From positions 1-64,000 of the forward strand of contig NZ_JACMSF010000006.1 of the NCBI RefSeq assembly GCF_014257025.1: a stretch of 64,000 nt of DNA, read 5' to 3'. Position 1 is the first letter of the stretch; every line of letters starts with the position of its first letter. The position numbers and the translations under genes are program-made. Positions 24,323 through 33,315 of the stretch are shown piece by piece. The DNA is from Streptomyces cupreus. GTDB lineage: Bacteria > Actinomycetota > Actinomycetes > Streptomycetales > Streptomycetaceae. The notes beneath the pieces are model-generated. The model had not been told where the DNA came from, searched no databases, and worked only from the letters and a program-made list of their open reading frames with translations.

Positions 24323-24708
24323 GGGTTGCCTCCTGATCATGTCTTCGGGAATAACTCAGCCACGCGCGTGCGCGAAGCATTGGCCGTAGTCCACACGGGC
24401 GGGGCGGATCGCGCAAGTACCCGGCCGTCCAGACCGCCTAAACGGTGACGTTCCGGGCTGTGTCACCGCGTTTCCCGCCATGGCACCACACTCCAAGGTG
24501 ACACACGCCACACCGTTCTGCCCTCTTTGCGCTTTTGGGAACCCTCCGGGGGGACCAGGCTTGGATTACCTCGCAGTAGAGATGACGTTTGCCGTCCCGA
24601 GGTACACGATGGGGAACGGCGCAGGCAGAGCAAAACCCCCGAAACAAGCCCCGAAGACAAGCCCCGAAGCAAGCCCGAATACCAGCCCTCTGACAGGTAA
24701 GGAACAGC
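24323..24708. other. aceE/DUF3052 intergenic regulatory region
   Basis: No gene is seen in these 386 bp. A short frame here has no ribosome site or family match. Near the aceE end, 24635-24685 holds four imperfect 12-13 bp units of the form CCCCGAA(G)ACAAG. GTGACACACG and CGTGTCACC-like halves near 24455-24505 could be part of promoters. An ordinary long 5' leader for aceE is likely. Confidence 0.5.
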
Positions 24709-27456
24709 GTGGCTTCCGGATCCGATCGCAACCCGATCATCATTGGCGGCCTTCCGAGTCAGGTTCCTGACTTCGATCCCGAGGAAACCAAGGAGTGGCT
24801 CGACTCCCTCGACGCCGCTGTGGACGAGCGCGGCCGCGAGCGGGCCCGCTACCTGATGCTCCGGCTGATCGAGCGGGCCCGCGAGAAGCGCGTGGCCGTG
24901 CCCGAGATGCGCAGCACGGACTACGTCAACACGATCGCGACCAAGGACGAGCCGTTCTTCCCCGGCAACGAGGAGATCGAGCGCAAGATCCTCAACGCGA
25001 CCCGCTGGAACGCCGCGGTCATGGTGTCCCGGGCCCAGCGCCCGGGCATCGGCGTGGGCGGCCATATCGCCACCTTCGCCTCCTCCGCCTCCCTGTACGA
25101 CGTGGGCTTCAACCACTTCTTCCGGGGCAAGGACGAGGGCGACGGCGGTGACCAGGTCTTCTTCCAGGGGCATGCCTCGCCGGGCATCTACGCCCGCGCC
25201 TTCCTGCTGGACCGCTTGAGCGAGCAGAACCTGGACGCGTTCCGCCAGGAGAAGTCCAGGGCGCCGTACGGACTGTCCTCGTACCCGCACCCGCGGCTGA
25301 TGCCGGACTTCTGGGAGTTCCCGACCGTGTCGATGGGCCTCGGCCCGATCGGCGCGATCTACCAGGCGCGGATGAACCGCTACATGGAGGCGCGCGGGAT
25401 CGCGGACACCTCCAAGTCGCACGTGTGGGCGTTCCTCGGGGACGGCGAGATGGACGAGCCGGAGTCGCTCGGCCAGCTGTCCATCGCGGCGCGCGAGGGC
25501 CTGGACAACCTGACCTTCGTCGTCAACTGCAACCTCCAGCGGCTCGACGGTCCGGTGCGCGGCAACGGCAAGATCATCCAGGAGCTGGAGTCGATCTTCC
25601 GGGGCGCCGGCTGGAACGTGATCAAGCTGGTCTGGGACCGCACCTGGGACCCGCTGCTGGCCCAGGACCGGGACGGCGTGCTGGTCAACAAGATGAACAC
25701 GACGCCGGACGGGCAGTTCCAGACGTACGCCACCGAGACCGGGGCGTACATCCGTGACCACTTCTTCGGCGACGACCACCGGCTGCGCGCGATGGTCGAG
25801 GGCATGACCGACGACCAGATCCTGCACCTGGGGCGCGGCGGTCACGACCACAAGAAGATCTTCGCGGCCTTCTCGGCGGCCAAGGCGCACAAGGGCCAGC
25901 CGACGGTGATCCTGGCCAAGACGATCAAGGGCTGGACCCTGGGCCCCAACTTCGAGGGCCGCAACGCCACGCACCAGATGAAGAAGCTGACGGTCGACGA
26001 CCTCAAGCGCTTCCGGGACCGCCTCCACCTGCCGATCTCCGACAAGGAGCTGGAGTCCGGCGCGCCGCCGTACTACCACCCCGGGCGGGACACGGAGGAG
26101 ATCCAGTACATGCACGACCGCCGCAAGGGTCTCGGCGGGTACGTCCCGACGCGTGTCGTGCGTGCGAAGCCGCTCGCACTGCCGGAGGACAAGACGTACG
26201 CGACCGTGAAGAAGGGCTCGGGTCAGCAGTCCATCGCGACGACCATGGCCTTTGTCCGTCTCCTCAAGGACCTCATGCGGGACAAGGAGATCGGCAAGCG
26301 GTTCGTGCTGATCGCGCCGGACGAGTACCGCACGTTCGGCATGGACTCCTTCTTCCCGAGTGCGAAGATCTACAACCCGCTCGGGCAGCAGTACGAGGCC
26401 GTCGACCGCGACCTTCTGCTGGCGTACAAGGAGGCGCCGAACGGCCAGATGCTGCACGACGGCATCTCGGAGGCGGGCTGTACGGCCTCGCTGATCGCGG
26501 CGGGCTCGGCGTACGCCACGCACGGCGAGCCGCTGATCCCGGTCTACGTCTTCTACTCGATGTTCGGTTTCCAGCGGACCGGCGATCAGTTCTGGCAGAT
26601 GTCGGACCAGCTCTCGCGCGGCTTTGTGCTCGGCGCGACCGCCGGCCGCACGACCCTGACCGGTGAGGGGCTCCAGCACGCCGACGGCCACTCGCAGCTG
26701 CTGGCGTCGACGAACCCGGGCTGTGTGGCGTACGACCCGGCCTTCAGTTACGAGATCGCGCACATCGTCCAGGACGGTCTGCGGCGGATGTACGGCCCGA
26801 CGGCGGACGGCAGGCCCGGTGAGGACGTCTTCTACTACCTCACCGTCTACAACGAGCCGATCCAGCACCCGGCCGAGCCGGAGAACGTGGACGTCGAGGG
26901 CATCCTCAAGGGCGTCTACCGCTTCAGCGAGGGCACTTCGGGCTCGATCCCGGCGCAGATCATGGCGTCCGGGGTCGCGGTGCCGTGGGCCGTCGAGGCG
27001 CAGAAGATCCTCGCCGAGGAGTGGAACGTGAAGGCCGACATCTGGTCGGCGACCTCCTGGAACGAGCTGCGGCGCGAGGCCGTGGCGTGCGAGGAGCACA
27101 ACCTGCTGCATCCCGAGGAGGAGCAGCAAGTGCCGTATGTGACGCGGAAGCTGTCCGGTGCGGAGGGTCCGTTCGTGGCCGTGTCCGACTGGATGCGGTC
27201 GGTTCCGGATCAGATCGCGCGGTGGGTGCCGGGGACATACCAGTCGCTGGGCGCGGACGGCTTCGGCTTCGCGGACACCCGGGGCGCGGCCCGGCGGTTC
27301 TTCCACATCGACGCCCAGTCGATCGTGGTGGCCGTGCTGACGGAGCTGGCGAAGGAAGGGAAGGTGGACCGCTCGGCGCTGAAGCAGGCGATCGACCGGT
27401 ACCAGTTGCTGGACGTGTCGGCGGCGGATCCGGGTGCCGCGGGCGGCGACGCGTAG
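24709..27456 (+). CDS. aceE: pyruvate dehydrogenase E1 component, homodimeric type
   Basis: The 915-residue protein is the homodimeric E1 of the pyruvate dehydrogenase complex, decarboxylating pyruvate with thiamine diphosphate and acetylating the E2 lipoyl group. Family blocks are visible from the N-terminus ([14 protein letters not shown]) through the ThDP motif [12 protein letters not shown]...NCNLQRLDG (the GDG...NN type) to [37 protein letters not shown]. Length matches the usual 890-920 residues. The start is GTG at 24709 with AAGGAAC upstream. The gene stands alone, as in other actinobacteria where E2 is elsewhere. Confidence 0.97.
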   Translation: MASGSDRNPIIIGGLPSQVPDFDPEETKEWLDSLDAAVDERGRERARYLMLRLIERAREKRVAVPEMRSTDYVNTIATKDEPFFPGNEEIERKILNATRWNAAVMVSRAQRPGIGVGGHIATFASSASLYDVGFNHFFRGKDEGDGGDQVFFQGHASPGIYARAFLLDRLSEQNLDAFRQEKSRAPYGLSSYPHPRLMPDFWEFPTVSMGLGPIGAIYQARMNRYMEARGIADTSKSHVWAFLGDGEMDEPESLGQLSIAAREGLDNLTFVVNCNLQRLDGPVRGNGKIIQELESIFRGAGWNVIKLVWDRTWDPLLAQDRDGVLVNKMNTTPDGQFQTYATETGAYIRDHFFGDDHRLRAMVEGMTDDQILHLGRGGHDHKKIFAAFSAAKAHKGQPTVILAKTIKGWTLGPNFEGRNATHQMKKLTVDDLKRFRDRLHLPISDKELESGAPPYYHPGRDTEEIQYMHDRRKGLGGYVPTRVVRAKPLALPEDKTYATVKKGSGQQSIATTMAFVRLLKDLMRDKEIGKRFVLIAPDEYRTFGMDSFFPSAKIYNPLGQQYEAVDRDLLLAYKEAPNGQMLHDGISEAGCTASLIAAGSAYATHGEPLIPVYVFYSMFGFQRTGDQFWQMSDQLSRGFVLGATAGRTTLTGEGLQHADGHSQLLASTNPGCVAYDPAFSYEIAHIVQDGLRRMYGPTADGRPGEDVFYYLTVYNEPIQHPAEPENVDVEGILKGVYRFSEGTSGSIPAQIMASGVAVPWAVEAQKILAEEWNVKADIWSATSWNELRREAVACEEHNLLHPEEEQQVPYVTRKLSGAEGPFVAVSDWMRSVPDQIARWVPGTYQSLGADGFGFADTRGAARRFFHIDAQSIVVAVLTELAKEGKVDRSALKQAIDRYQLLDVSAADPGAAGGDA

Positions 27457-27531
27457 AGCTCCGCTCGTGGGCGGCTGGAGGGCCGAGGGGCTTGTGCCTC
27501 TCGGCCCTTCCGCGTTTCCTACGATGCGGGC

Positions 27532-28266
27532 ATGAAGCAGAGACCCGCGCAGGTCCGCTGGGAACAGCACACCCAACGGCCGCTGATGGCACTGGCGGTG
27601 CTGTTCGCCGTCGCCTACGCCGTGCCGATCGTGGACACTTCGGCGAGCAAGGCGCTGACGAGCGTGTGCACGGCGGCCGAGTGGGCGGTGTGGGCGGCCT
27701 TCGCGGCGGACTATCTGGTGCGGCTGGGACTGGCCGAGCGGCGGGGGGAGTTCGTACGGCGGCACTGGCTGGACCTGGGCGCGGTGGTGCTGCCGCTGAT
27801 CCAGCCGCTGCGGCTGCTTCGGCTGGTCTCGACGCTGCTGCTGGTCGGCCGGCGGGCCCGGATGGCGTCCCAGGTCCGCCTGACGACGTACGTGGTCGGC
27901 TCGGTCGTCGGCCTGCTGATGTTCGGCTCGCTGGCGGTGCTGTCCGTGGAGCGGGACTCGCCGGATGGGAACATCAAGACGCTGGGTGACGCGGTGTGGT
28001 GGTCCTTCACGACGATGACGACGGTGGGGTACGGGGACCATGCGCCGACCACCGGTCTGGGCCGAATACTCGCGGTGGGCCTGATGCTGTCCGGCATCGC
28101 GCTGCTCGGTGTGGTGACGGCGAACATCGCGGCCTGGTTCATCGCCCGCTTCGAAATGGACGACGTGGAGGAACGCCGCCAGACGGAGGCGATCCAGCAG
28201 CTGACGGAAGAGGTTCGTCAGCTGCGCGCGGAGGTGGCGTCCCTGTCAGAACAACGGGCTCAGTGA
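27532..28266 (+). CDS. potassium channel family protein
   Basis: The 244-residue protein has four to six transmembrane helices and a pore loop with the selectivity filter TVGYGD at 164-169, preceded by WWSFTTMT. The segment IQPLRLLRLVSTLLLVGRRAR near 85-105 resembles an S4-type arginine-bearing helix. The C-terminal tail is a short coiled coil (QTEAIQQLTEEVRQLRAEVASL), which may tetramerise. TACGAT lies 6 nt before the ATG, so the mRNA may be leaderless. Confidence 0.9.
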   Translation: MKQRPAQVRWEQHTQRPLMALAVLFAVAYAVPIVDTSASKALTSVCTAAEWAVWAAFAADYLVRLGLAERRGEFVRRHWLDLGAVVLPLIQPLRLLRLVSTLLLVGRRARMASQVRLTTYVVGSVVGLLMFGSLAVLSVERDSPDGNIKTLGDAVWWSFTTMTTVGYGDHAPTTGLGRILAVGLMLSGIALLGVVTANIAAWFIARFEMDDVEERRQTEAIQQLTEEVRQLRAEVASLSEQRAQ

Positions 28267-28271
28267 CCGGG

Positions 28272-28553
28272 TCAGGCACCGGTCAGCCAGACCAGCGCCA
28301 GCACGGTGTCCATCGCGCCCAGGACCAGGGCGATCAGGGCCGGGAGAGGGCGGGCGCCGGACCAGGTGCGGTTCATCGACAGCCAGCCGCAGACCATGGC
28401 GATCGGGCCCAGGATGATGCCCAGCGTGAAGAAGCCGGCCACGGCGCAGATGGTGCCGATGATTCCGAGGGTCGCGCGATCCGGCCCGGACCGTGGCCAT
28501 GTCCGGCCACGCGTGCGGGGGCGCCTGCGCGTTCCATGTCCGAAGCCCGCCAT
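28272..28553 (-). CDS. DUF4190-like small membrane protein
   Basis: The 93-residue protein has a basic N-terminal tail and two hydrophobic helices, LGIIGTICAVAGFFTLGIILGPIAMVCGWL and ALIALVLGAMDTVLALVWL, as in DUF4190-type proteins. Its role is unknown. It ends 6 bp from the convergent potassium channel gene. Confidence 0.75.
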   Translation of the reverse strand: MAGFGHGTRRRPRTRGRTWPRSGPDRATLGIIGTICAVAGFFTLGIILGPIAMVCGWLSMNRTWSGARPLPALIALVLGAMDTVLALVWLTGA

Positions 28554-28625
28554 GGTGCACTCAACTCCCGGGAACCGTTCGTTCGTTGGATGCGGTTCCC
28601 GGGGCGAGTACCCAAACGACAGGGC

Positions 28626-28772
28626 CTAGTCCTCCGGGCCGGCGGCGCGCTGTCCCCCTCCGGCAGCGCGCCGCAGCGCCGGGTGCCCCTGCCGTACGAA
28701 CTTGCCCCAGGAACATGCCGTACGGAGGGCTTGCCCCACTGTGACCTGCGGCGCGTGCCGAGGGCGAGGCAT
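28626..28772 (-). CDS. possible 48-aa hypothetical protein (weak)
   Basis: The frame from ATG at 28772 encodes a 48-residue basic peptide with MPRPRHAPQVTVGQALRTAC and then HPALRRAAGGGQR. TAAAGATG overlaps the start so a leaderless mRNA is just possible. There is no family match that I recognise. It could equally be a remnant of the same decayed region. Confidence 0.25.
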   Translation of the reverse strand: MPRPRHAPQVTVGQALRTACSWGKFVRQGHPALRRAAGGGQRAAGPED

Positions 28773-28925
28773 CTTTAGCGTTGTCACCCTGATAGGGGAA
28801 ATCCGCCGCAAACCCCTTGCCGCGTCAGGTGCGCGACGTCCGTGATCTTCGCGGCGACCGCGTCCGGCGTCCCCGGAGCCACCGGCGCCACACCCACAGG
28901 TCATCGGGTCCGTCGTGCCGGTGGA

Positions 28926-29144
28926 GCTGTATCTGCTCGGGTGCTCGCCGAGCGTGAGGGCCTCGATGTGGACGCCGATCCGCGGCCGCGGCTCGCGGTG
29001 GCGGTGTTCGGCGGGGTGATGCGGGTCACCGAACGGCAGTGGAGCATGAGCGAGAACTTCAGCCTGGAGGCAATGCGGGAACCGACCGTCGCCTACCTTG
29101 CGCAGGTGGGGCCCGCGCCGGCCGAGAGCCGGCGCGAAACGTGA
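28926..29144 (+). pseudogene. TetR-family regulator C-terminal remnant
   Basis: The reading frame encodes ARVLAEREGLDVDADPRPRLAVAVFGGVMRVTERQW and a helical end (LEAMREPTVAYLAQVGPA). The D-x-D-P-R-P-R-L-A-V-A pattern is typical of the ligand-binding domain end of TetR proteins. The N-terminal helix-turn-helix is absent upstream, where the frame degenerates into low-complexity residues, so I call it a decayed fragment. Confidence 0.55.
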
Positions 29145-29198
29145 TCCCCGTCACTCGGTTAACGCGAGACGCGTTCGTTCTCCTAGTGTGTCCTCCCA

Positions 29199-30416
29199 GT
29201 GACTTCCTTCGACACGTCCCCGCAACTGAACGTCTGGCGCGCTCTGCTCGCGTTGGCCGTGGTGTTCGTCATGCTGGCGACCACCGGCTGGACCGCGCTG
29301 CGCAACCAGCGCACCACGCCCGCCCTGCAGGTCTCGCTCTCCGCCTGGGAGCACGGCCGGATCGCCGGCCACAAGCTGCCCGACCCGGACTCCGCCCCGG
29401 CCCGGCTGGCCCGCTTCTTCGCCTCGCTCACCGCTGACCAGCGCGCCGCCCTGGCACGCCGCTATCCGCTCGCGGTCGGCAACATGAACGGCGCCCCGGT
29501 CGAACTGCGCTACCGCGCCAACCACATCGCGCTGTTGCAGGCCCGCAAGAACGAGCACAAACGCATGCACGACAGCCGTCTGTCGCCCGAGGGACAGCAG
29601 GCGGCCGGCCGTCGAATGCACCGCTACGAGGCGCTGATGAGCCCGGGCCGGCACATCCTCGCCTTCGACCCGGCGGGTTCGGGGCGGGTCGCCGAGGTGT
29701 TCGGCGACCTCGACCGGGCCCAGCGGGTCTCCGTGGTCGTCCCCGGCGTCGACACCGACGTGCTCACCTTCCAGCGCACCTACCGCAAGTACTCGGCCCC
29801 GGTCGGCATGGCGCAGTCGCTGTACGCGGCCGAGCGCACGGCGGACCCGTCGACGCGTACGGCCGTGATCGCCTGGGCCGACTACACCGCCCCCGGCGGC
29901 CTCGGCCTCGACTCGGCCACCGCGGCGCGCGCCGAGGACGGCGCCGTACGGCTGAACTCGCTGGTGCGGGCGCTGCCCGGCAGCTCGCCGGTGTCGCTGT
30001 TCTGCCACAGCTACGGCTCGGTGGTGTGCGGCGTCGCCGCGAACACGCTGCCCAGCCGGGTGGCCGACATCGCGGTGGCGGGCAGCCCCGGTATGCGGGT
30101 CACGAAGGCGTCCCAGCTGGCCACCTCCGCGCGGGTGTGGGCGATGCGGGACGCCGACGACTGGATCCAGGATGTGCCGTACCTGGAGCTCGGCGGGCTC
30201 GGCCACGGCGCGGATCCGATGTCCTCGGCGTTCGGGGCGCGGGTGCTGTCGGCGCGGGATGCCGAGGGACACGGCGGGTACTTCGAACCCGGCACGGACA
30301 GTGTGCGCAACTTCGCCGAGATCGGCGTTGGCGCGTACCACGCGGTGCAGTGCGCGGGCGATGACGAAGTCTGTCGGGAGGGTTTGTCCGACACCACGAC
30401 GGTCGGACGCGCGTAG
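29199..30416 (+). CDS. membrane-anchored alpha/beta hydrolase (DUF1023-type)
   Basis: The 405-residue protein has an N-terminal transmembrane segment (about 13-33) and then an alpha/beta hydrolase domain whose nucleophile elbow is CHSYGSVVCG, in the form G/C-x-S-x-G-S seen in DUF1023 proteins. Upstream it has SVVVPGVDTD, and HGGYFEPGTDS near the end could hold the acid and His. It probably hydrolyses an ester or amide outside or at the membrane; substrate unknown. GTG at 29199 follows a TAGTGT box by 9 nt. Confidence 0.83.
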   Translation: MTSFDTSPQLNVWRALLALAVVFVMLATTGWTALRNQRTTPALQVSLSAWEHGRIAGHKLPDPDSAPARLARFFASLTADQRAALARRYPLAVGNMNGAPVELRYRANHIALLQARKNEHKRMHDSRLSPEGQQAAGRRMHRYEALMSPGRHILAFDPAGSGRVAEVFGDLDRAQRVSVVVPGVDTDVLTFQRTYRKYSAPVGMAQSLYAAERTADPSTRTAVIAWADYTAPGGLGLDSATAARAEDGAVRLNSLVRALPGSSPVSLFCHSYGSVVCGVAANTLPSRVADIAVAGSPGMRVTKASQLATSARVWAMRDADDWIQDVPYLELGGLGHGADPMSSAFGARVLSARDAEGHGGYFEPGTDSVRNFAEIGVGAYHAVQCAGDDEVCREGLSDTTTVGRA

Positions 30417-30461
30417 AAGCGCAGAAACTACGGTCTGCGCGGGGAGGCGACGGAGGAGCTC

Positions 30462-31325
30462 ATGCCGCATACGATGAGCCGCATGGGTGACGTACTGGCC
30501 GGATTTCATGCCGCCTGGGAGTTCGAGTCCGACTCCGTGCTCATCCGTTACGAACGGGGGATTCGAACACCCAAGCTGCTACAGGCGCTCGGGGAGCGAC
30601 GGGTGCCGCTGGCGGCGATCTCGGCGGTGACGCTGACGCCCGGCAAACGCGGGACCGTGGTGCTGCGGGCCGAGCCCCGGCCCGGGGCCGATCCGCTCAT
30701 GCAGGCGGCCGACGGGCAGCTGAAGGAAGGGGGCGATCCGTACCGTCTGGTGCTGCCGGCCGAGCGCGAGACGCTCGCCGAGTACTACGCCGACGAACTG
30801 AAGGCGCAGCTGACCGAATCGGGTCCGGCGGAACGCTTCCTGGTCGCGGCGCCGGATGCGCGGTCCTTCAAGGCGTACGACGGGAAGGCGTCCTTCGACG
30901 GGCGTACCGTCTCCTTCCGCTGGTTCTGGACGGGCGCGTCCTCCGCCAAGTGGAAGGCCGGGGACCAGTCCTTCGCGGTGGGTGACCTGTCCGGGGTCGA
31001 GTGGCGCTCCCCCGAGGTCTTCGAGGGGCATCTACGGCTGCTGCTGCGCGGGGAGACCCAGCCGGCCCAGGTGGACCAGGATCCGGCGGCTGTGGTGTTC
31101 GGGCTGGGATACGGTCCGGTGCACGAGTCGCTGCCGTTCGCTGCCGCGGTGTTGGCGGCGGTTCGCTCCGCGGGTGTGGCCGCTGTCCCGGCTGCGACCG
31201 CGCCGCGCCGGGATCCTGCGGACATTGCCGAGCGGATTCGTCATCTTGGGGAGCTGCATCAGGCGGGGCTGGTCACCGATGAGGAGTTCTCCTCCAAGAA
31301 GGCGGAGTTGTTGGCGGAGTTGTAG
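30462..31325 (+). CDS. DUF4429 domain protein with C-terminal SHOCT motif
   Basis: The 287-residue protein has two tandem DUF4429-like beta domains (FHAAWEFESDSVLIRYERG and later YDGKASFDGRTVSFRWFW) and ends with a SHOCT helix, ERIRHLGELHQAGLVTDEEFSSKKAELLAEL. The family is linked to membrane or oligomer-associated stress proteins in Streptomyces, but function is unknown. The ATG at 30462 has GGAGGA at 5 bases. Two further in-frame ATGs (30474, 30483) are possible. Confidence 0.85.
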   Translation: MPHTMSRMGDVLAGFHAAWEFESDSVLIRYERGIRTPKLLQALGERRVPLAAISAVTLTPGKRGTVVLRAEPRPGADPLMQAADGQLKEGGDPYRLVLPAERETLAEYYADELKAQLTESGPAERFLVAAPDARSFKAYDGKASFDGRTVSFRWFWTGASSAKWKAGDQSFAVGDLSGVEWRSPEVFEGHLRLLLRGETQPAQVDQDPAAVVFGLGYGPVHESLPFAAAVLAAVRSAGVAAVPAATAPRRDPADIAERIRHLGELHQAGLVTDEEFSSKKAELLAEL

Positions 31326-31339
31326 GAACTACTCCCGAA

Positions 31340-32359
31340 CTACTCCCGGCCCGCGGACGTGAACGTCATGTCCGCGTACCGGTCGCCTGCCACCTGGCCC
31401 GCGATCGGCTCCAGCAACGCCATTTCCTCCTCCGTCAGTTCGATCCTCGTCGCCGCCGTGTTCTCCTCCACCCTGCTGGGCTTGCGGGTGCCCGGGATCG
31501 GGATGACCGGGAGGGTGTGCGCCTTCGTCTGCTGCTGGACCCAGGCCAGGGCGATCTGGCCCAGGGAGGCGCCGTGGGAGTCGGCGATCTTGCGTATGGG
31601 GGCCAGGAGGGCCGCGTTCGCCGTGGCGTTGTCACCGGTGAAGCGGGGCTGCCCGCGGCGGAAGTCGTCGGCGGTGAGGTCCTTGTCGGCCGAGCTGAAG
31701 GAGCCCGCGAGGAAGCCCCGGCCGAGCGGGGAGTACGGCACCAGCGCGACGCCCAGGTCCCGGGCCGCCGGCACCACCTGCGCCTCGATGTCCCGGCTGA
31801 ACAGCGACCACTCCGACTGCACGGCCGCGATCGGGTGCACGGCGTGCGCGGCCCGCAGTTCGGCGGCCGTGACCTCGCTCAGGCCCAGATGCTTGACCTT
31901 GCCCTCGCGGACCAGCTCGGCCATGACGCCGACGGTCTCCTCGATGGGGACGTTCACATCCCGGCGGTGCATGTAGTAGAGGTCGATCACATCGACCTCC
32001 AGACGCTTCAGGCTCGCCTCGACGGCCTGGCGGATGTAGGGCGCGTCATTGCGGATGATCCGTCGCGTCGGGTCGTCCGGCGGGATCGACAGGGCGAACT
32101 TGGTCGCGATGACGACCTCGTCGCGGTGGGCGCTGAAGAAGGGGGACAGAAAGCGTTCGTTCTCGCCGGCACCGTAGGCGTCCGCCGTGTCGTACAGGGT
32201 GACGCCCAGTTCCAGCGCCCGCTCCAGGGTGGCCCTGGACTCCTTCGCGTCCGAGGGGCCGTAGGCGAAGCTCATGCCCATGCAGCCGAGGCCCTGCACC
32301 CCCGTCTCGGGGCCGGTGTCGCCAAGTCGTACGGTCGCGATCGTGCTGTTCTCGGTCAT
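31340..32359 (-). CDS. aldo/keto reductase
   Basis: The 339-residue protein has the AKR catalytic tetrad: D57, Y62 (DTADAYG), K87 (ATKF) and H131 (YYMHRRD), and a C-terminal NADPH-binding IPGTRKPSRVEEN. It would reduce aldehydes or ketones with NADPH. Its start codon ATG at 32359 overlaps the MerR stop (ATGA), so the two genes are translationally coupled; MerR is first in the operon. Confidence 0.93.
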   Translation of the reverse strand: MTENSTIATVRLGDTGPETGVQGLGCMGMSFAYGPSDAKESRATLERALELGVTLYDTADAYGAGENERFLSPFFSAHRDEVVIATKFALSIPPDDPTRRIIRNDAPYIRQAVEASLKRLEVDVIDLYYMHRRDVNVPIEETVGVMAELVREGKVKHLGLSEVTAAELRAAHAVHPIAAVQSEWSLFSRDIEAQVVPAARDLGVALVPYSPLGRGFLAGSFSSADKDLTADDFRRGQPRFTGDNATANAALLAPIRKIADSHGASLGQIALAWVQQQTKAHTLPVIPIPGTRKPSRVEENTAATRIELTEEEMALLEPIAGQVAGDRYADMTFTSAGRE

Positions 32360-32820
32360 CGGGGCCTCTCCGACGCCAGGGCGTGCCCGGCGTCGCCGTA
32401 GAAAGCGATCTTGCGGTCGAGCACGGCGAGCGTGTCCTGGAGTTCCGCGATCCGGGCCAGGACGTCCCGGCGGGTCTCCTCCAGCAGTTCGTAGCGCGCG
32501 CCGTAGGTGTGGTCGCCCTCGCGCACCAGCTCGGCGTACCGGACCATGTCGGCGACCGGCATGCCGGTGAGCCGGAGCTTGCCGACGAGGTCGAGCCAGT
32601 CCAGGTCGCGGTTGCTGTAGCGACGCTGGCCGGTGTGCGAGCGGTCGATGTGCGGCATCAGGCCGATGCGCTCGTACCAGCGCAGGGTGTGCGCGGTCAG
32701 GCCGGTGAAGGCGGCGACCTCGCTGATCGTGTAGCTGTCCTGGCCGTCGGGGCGCCGGTCGGGCTGCGGCGGTCCCGCGCAGGTGTCGGTCCTGGTACCC
32801 GTGGTCTCCATCACCGTCAT
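32356..32820 (-). CDS. MerR family transcriptional regulator
   Basis: The 154-residue protein has a winged HTH at about 28-98: YTISEVAAFTGLTAHTLRWYERIGLM, then RRYSNRDLDWLDLVGKLRLTGM, followed by a coiled-coil ending in LAVLDRKIAFY. It has no Cys pair for metal binding, so it may sense an organic ligand or electrophile. ATG at 32820 begins 7 nt after a -10 box, so the mRNA is probably leaderless. It likely regulates itself and the co-operonic aldo/keto reductase through the palindrome in its own promoter. Confidence 0.9.
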   Translation of the reverse strand: MTVMETTGTRTDTCAGPPQPDRRPDGQDSYTISEVAAFTGLTAHTLRWYERIGLMPHIDRSHTGQRRYSNRDLDWLDLVGKLRLTGMPVADMVRYAELVREGDHTYGARYELLEETRRDVLARIAELQDTLAVLDRKIAFYGDAGHALASERPR

Positions 32821-32827
32821 GGCCTCA

Positions 32828-32858
32828 ACGCTATGACCTTGGAGTGCACTCCAAGCAA
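32828..32858 (-). promoter_or_regulatory. MerR-type promoter with CTTGGAGTGCACTCCAAG operator
   Basis: Reading the minus strand, TTGCTT (32858-32853), a 19-bp spacer and TAGCGT (32833-32828) form a promoter with the extended spacer typical of MerR control. The perfect 18-bp palindrome CTTGGAGTGCACTCCAAG (32838-32855) lies over the spacer. Seven bases separate the -10 box from the ATG. Confidence 0.78.
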
Positions 32859-32915
32859 GCGCGGCGTGAGAAATCGGCAAGACCTGGCGGGGGGCGGGTG
32901 ATCAGCGTGCGGGGC

Positions 32916-33296
32916 ATGAGTCTTGTACGTCGTGCCACGGCCGAGGACGCGTCGGAAGTGCTGCGTCTGCGCCAGGTGATGATCGATTCCGTGTTCGTCG
33001 TCGATCATCCGGAGCGGCCGGGGGTGCTGGCGGCGATGGTGGCGGGGACGCTGGAGTACCGGATCGGGCGGGCGGACAATCCGCACGGGCGGGTGGGATA
33101 CATCTTCAGTGTCGCGACGGATCCGGACGCACGGCGGCGCGGGTACGCGCGCGCGTGCATGGCGGAACTGCTGGAGTGGTTCCGGGAGCGGGGTGCCGCG
33201 CAGGTCGATCTGAACGCCTCCGCCGAGGCCGAGCCGCTGTATGTGTCCCTGGGCTTCGTCCGCAAGCCGGACCCCTCGATGCGGCTGGCGCTGTGA
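32916..33296 (+). CDS. GNAT family N-acetyltransferase
   Basis: The 126-residue protein has the GNAT signature YIFSVATDPDARRRGYARACMAELLEW, including the R/Q-x-x-G-x-A/G acetyl-CoA loop (RRRGYARA), and the conserved VDLNASAEAEPLYVSLGF near the end. The acceptor is unknown. Starts are ambiguous: ATG at 32916 (used), GTG at 32898. The gene is divergent from the MerR operon. Confidence 0.82.
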   Translation: MSLVRRATAEDASEVLRLRQVMIDSVFVVDHPERPGVLAAMVAGTLEYRIGRADNPHGRVGYIFSVATDPDARRRGYARACMAELLEWFRERGAAQVDLNASAEAEPLYVSLGFVRKPDPSMRLAL

Positions 33297-33315
33297 GCCG
33301 CTTAGGCTCGACGGC

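Larger units (their letters stand above)
28554..29198. other. gene-poor stretch with decayed genes
   Basis: No intact gene can be supported over 28554-29198. A minus-strand frame at 28626-28772 encodes 48 Arg/Ala/Gly-rich residues starting MPRPRHAPQ with no ribosome site. A plus-strand remnant with a TetR-like C-terminus lies at 28926-29143. The rest is unannotated. Confidence 0.6.

Noticed and set aside
24480..24770. Short plus-strand frame upstream of aceE
   Set aside because: It overlaps the aceE start, has no ribosome site of its own and is made of tandem short repeats.
24463..28041. A minus-strand open frame of 1192 codons opposite aceE
   Set aside because: It mirrors aceE and the channel gene through GC skew; no start context or family features exist.
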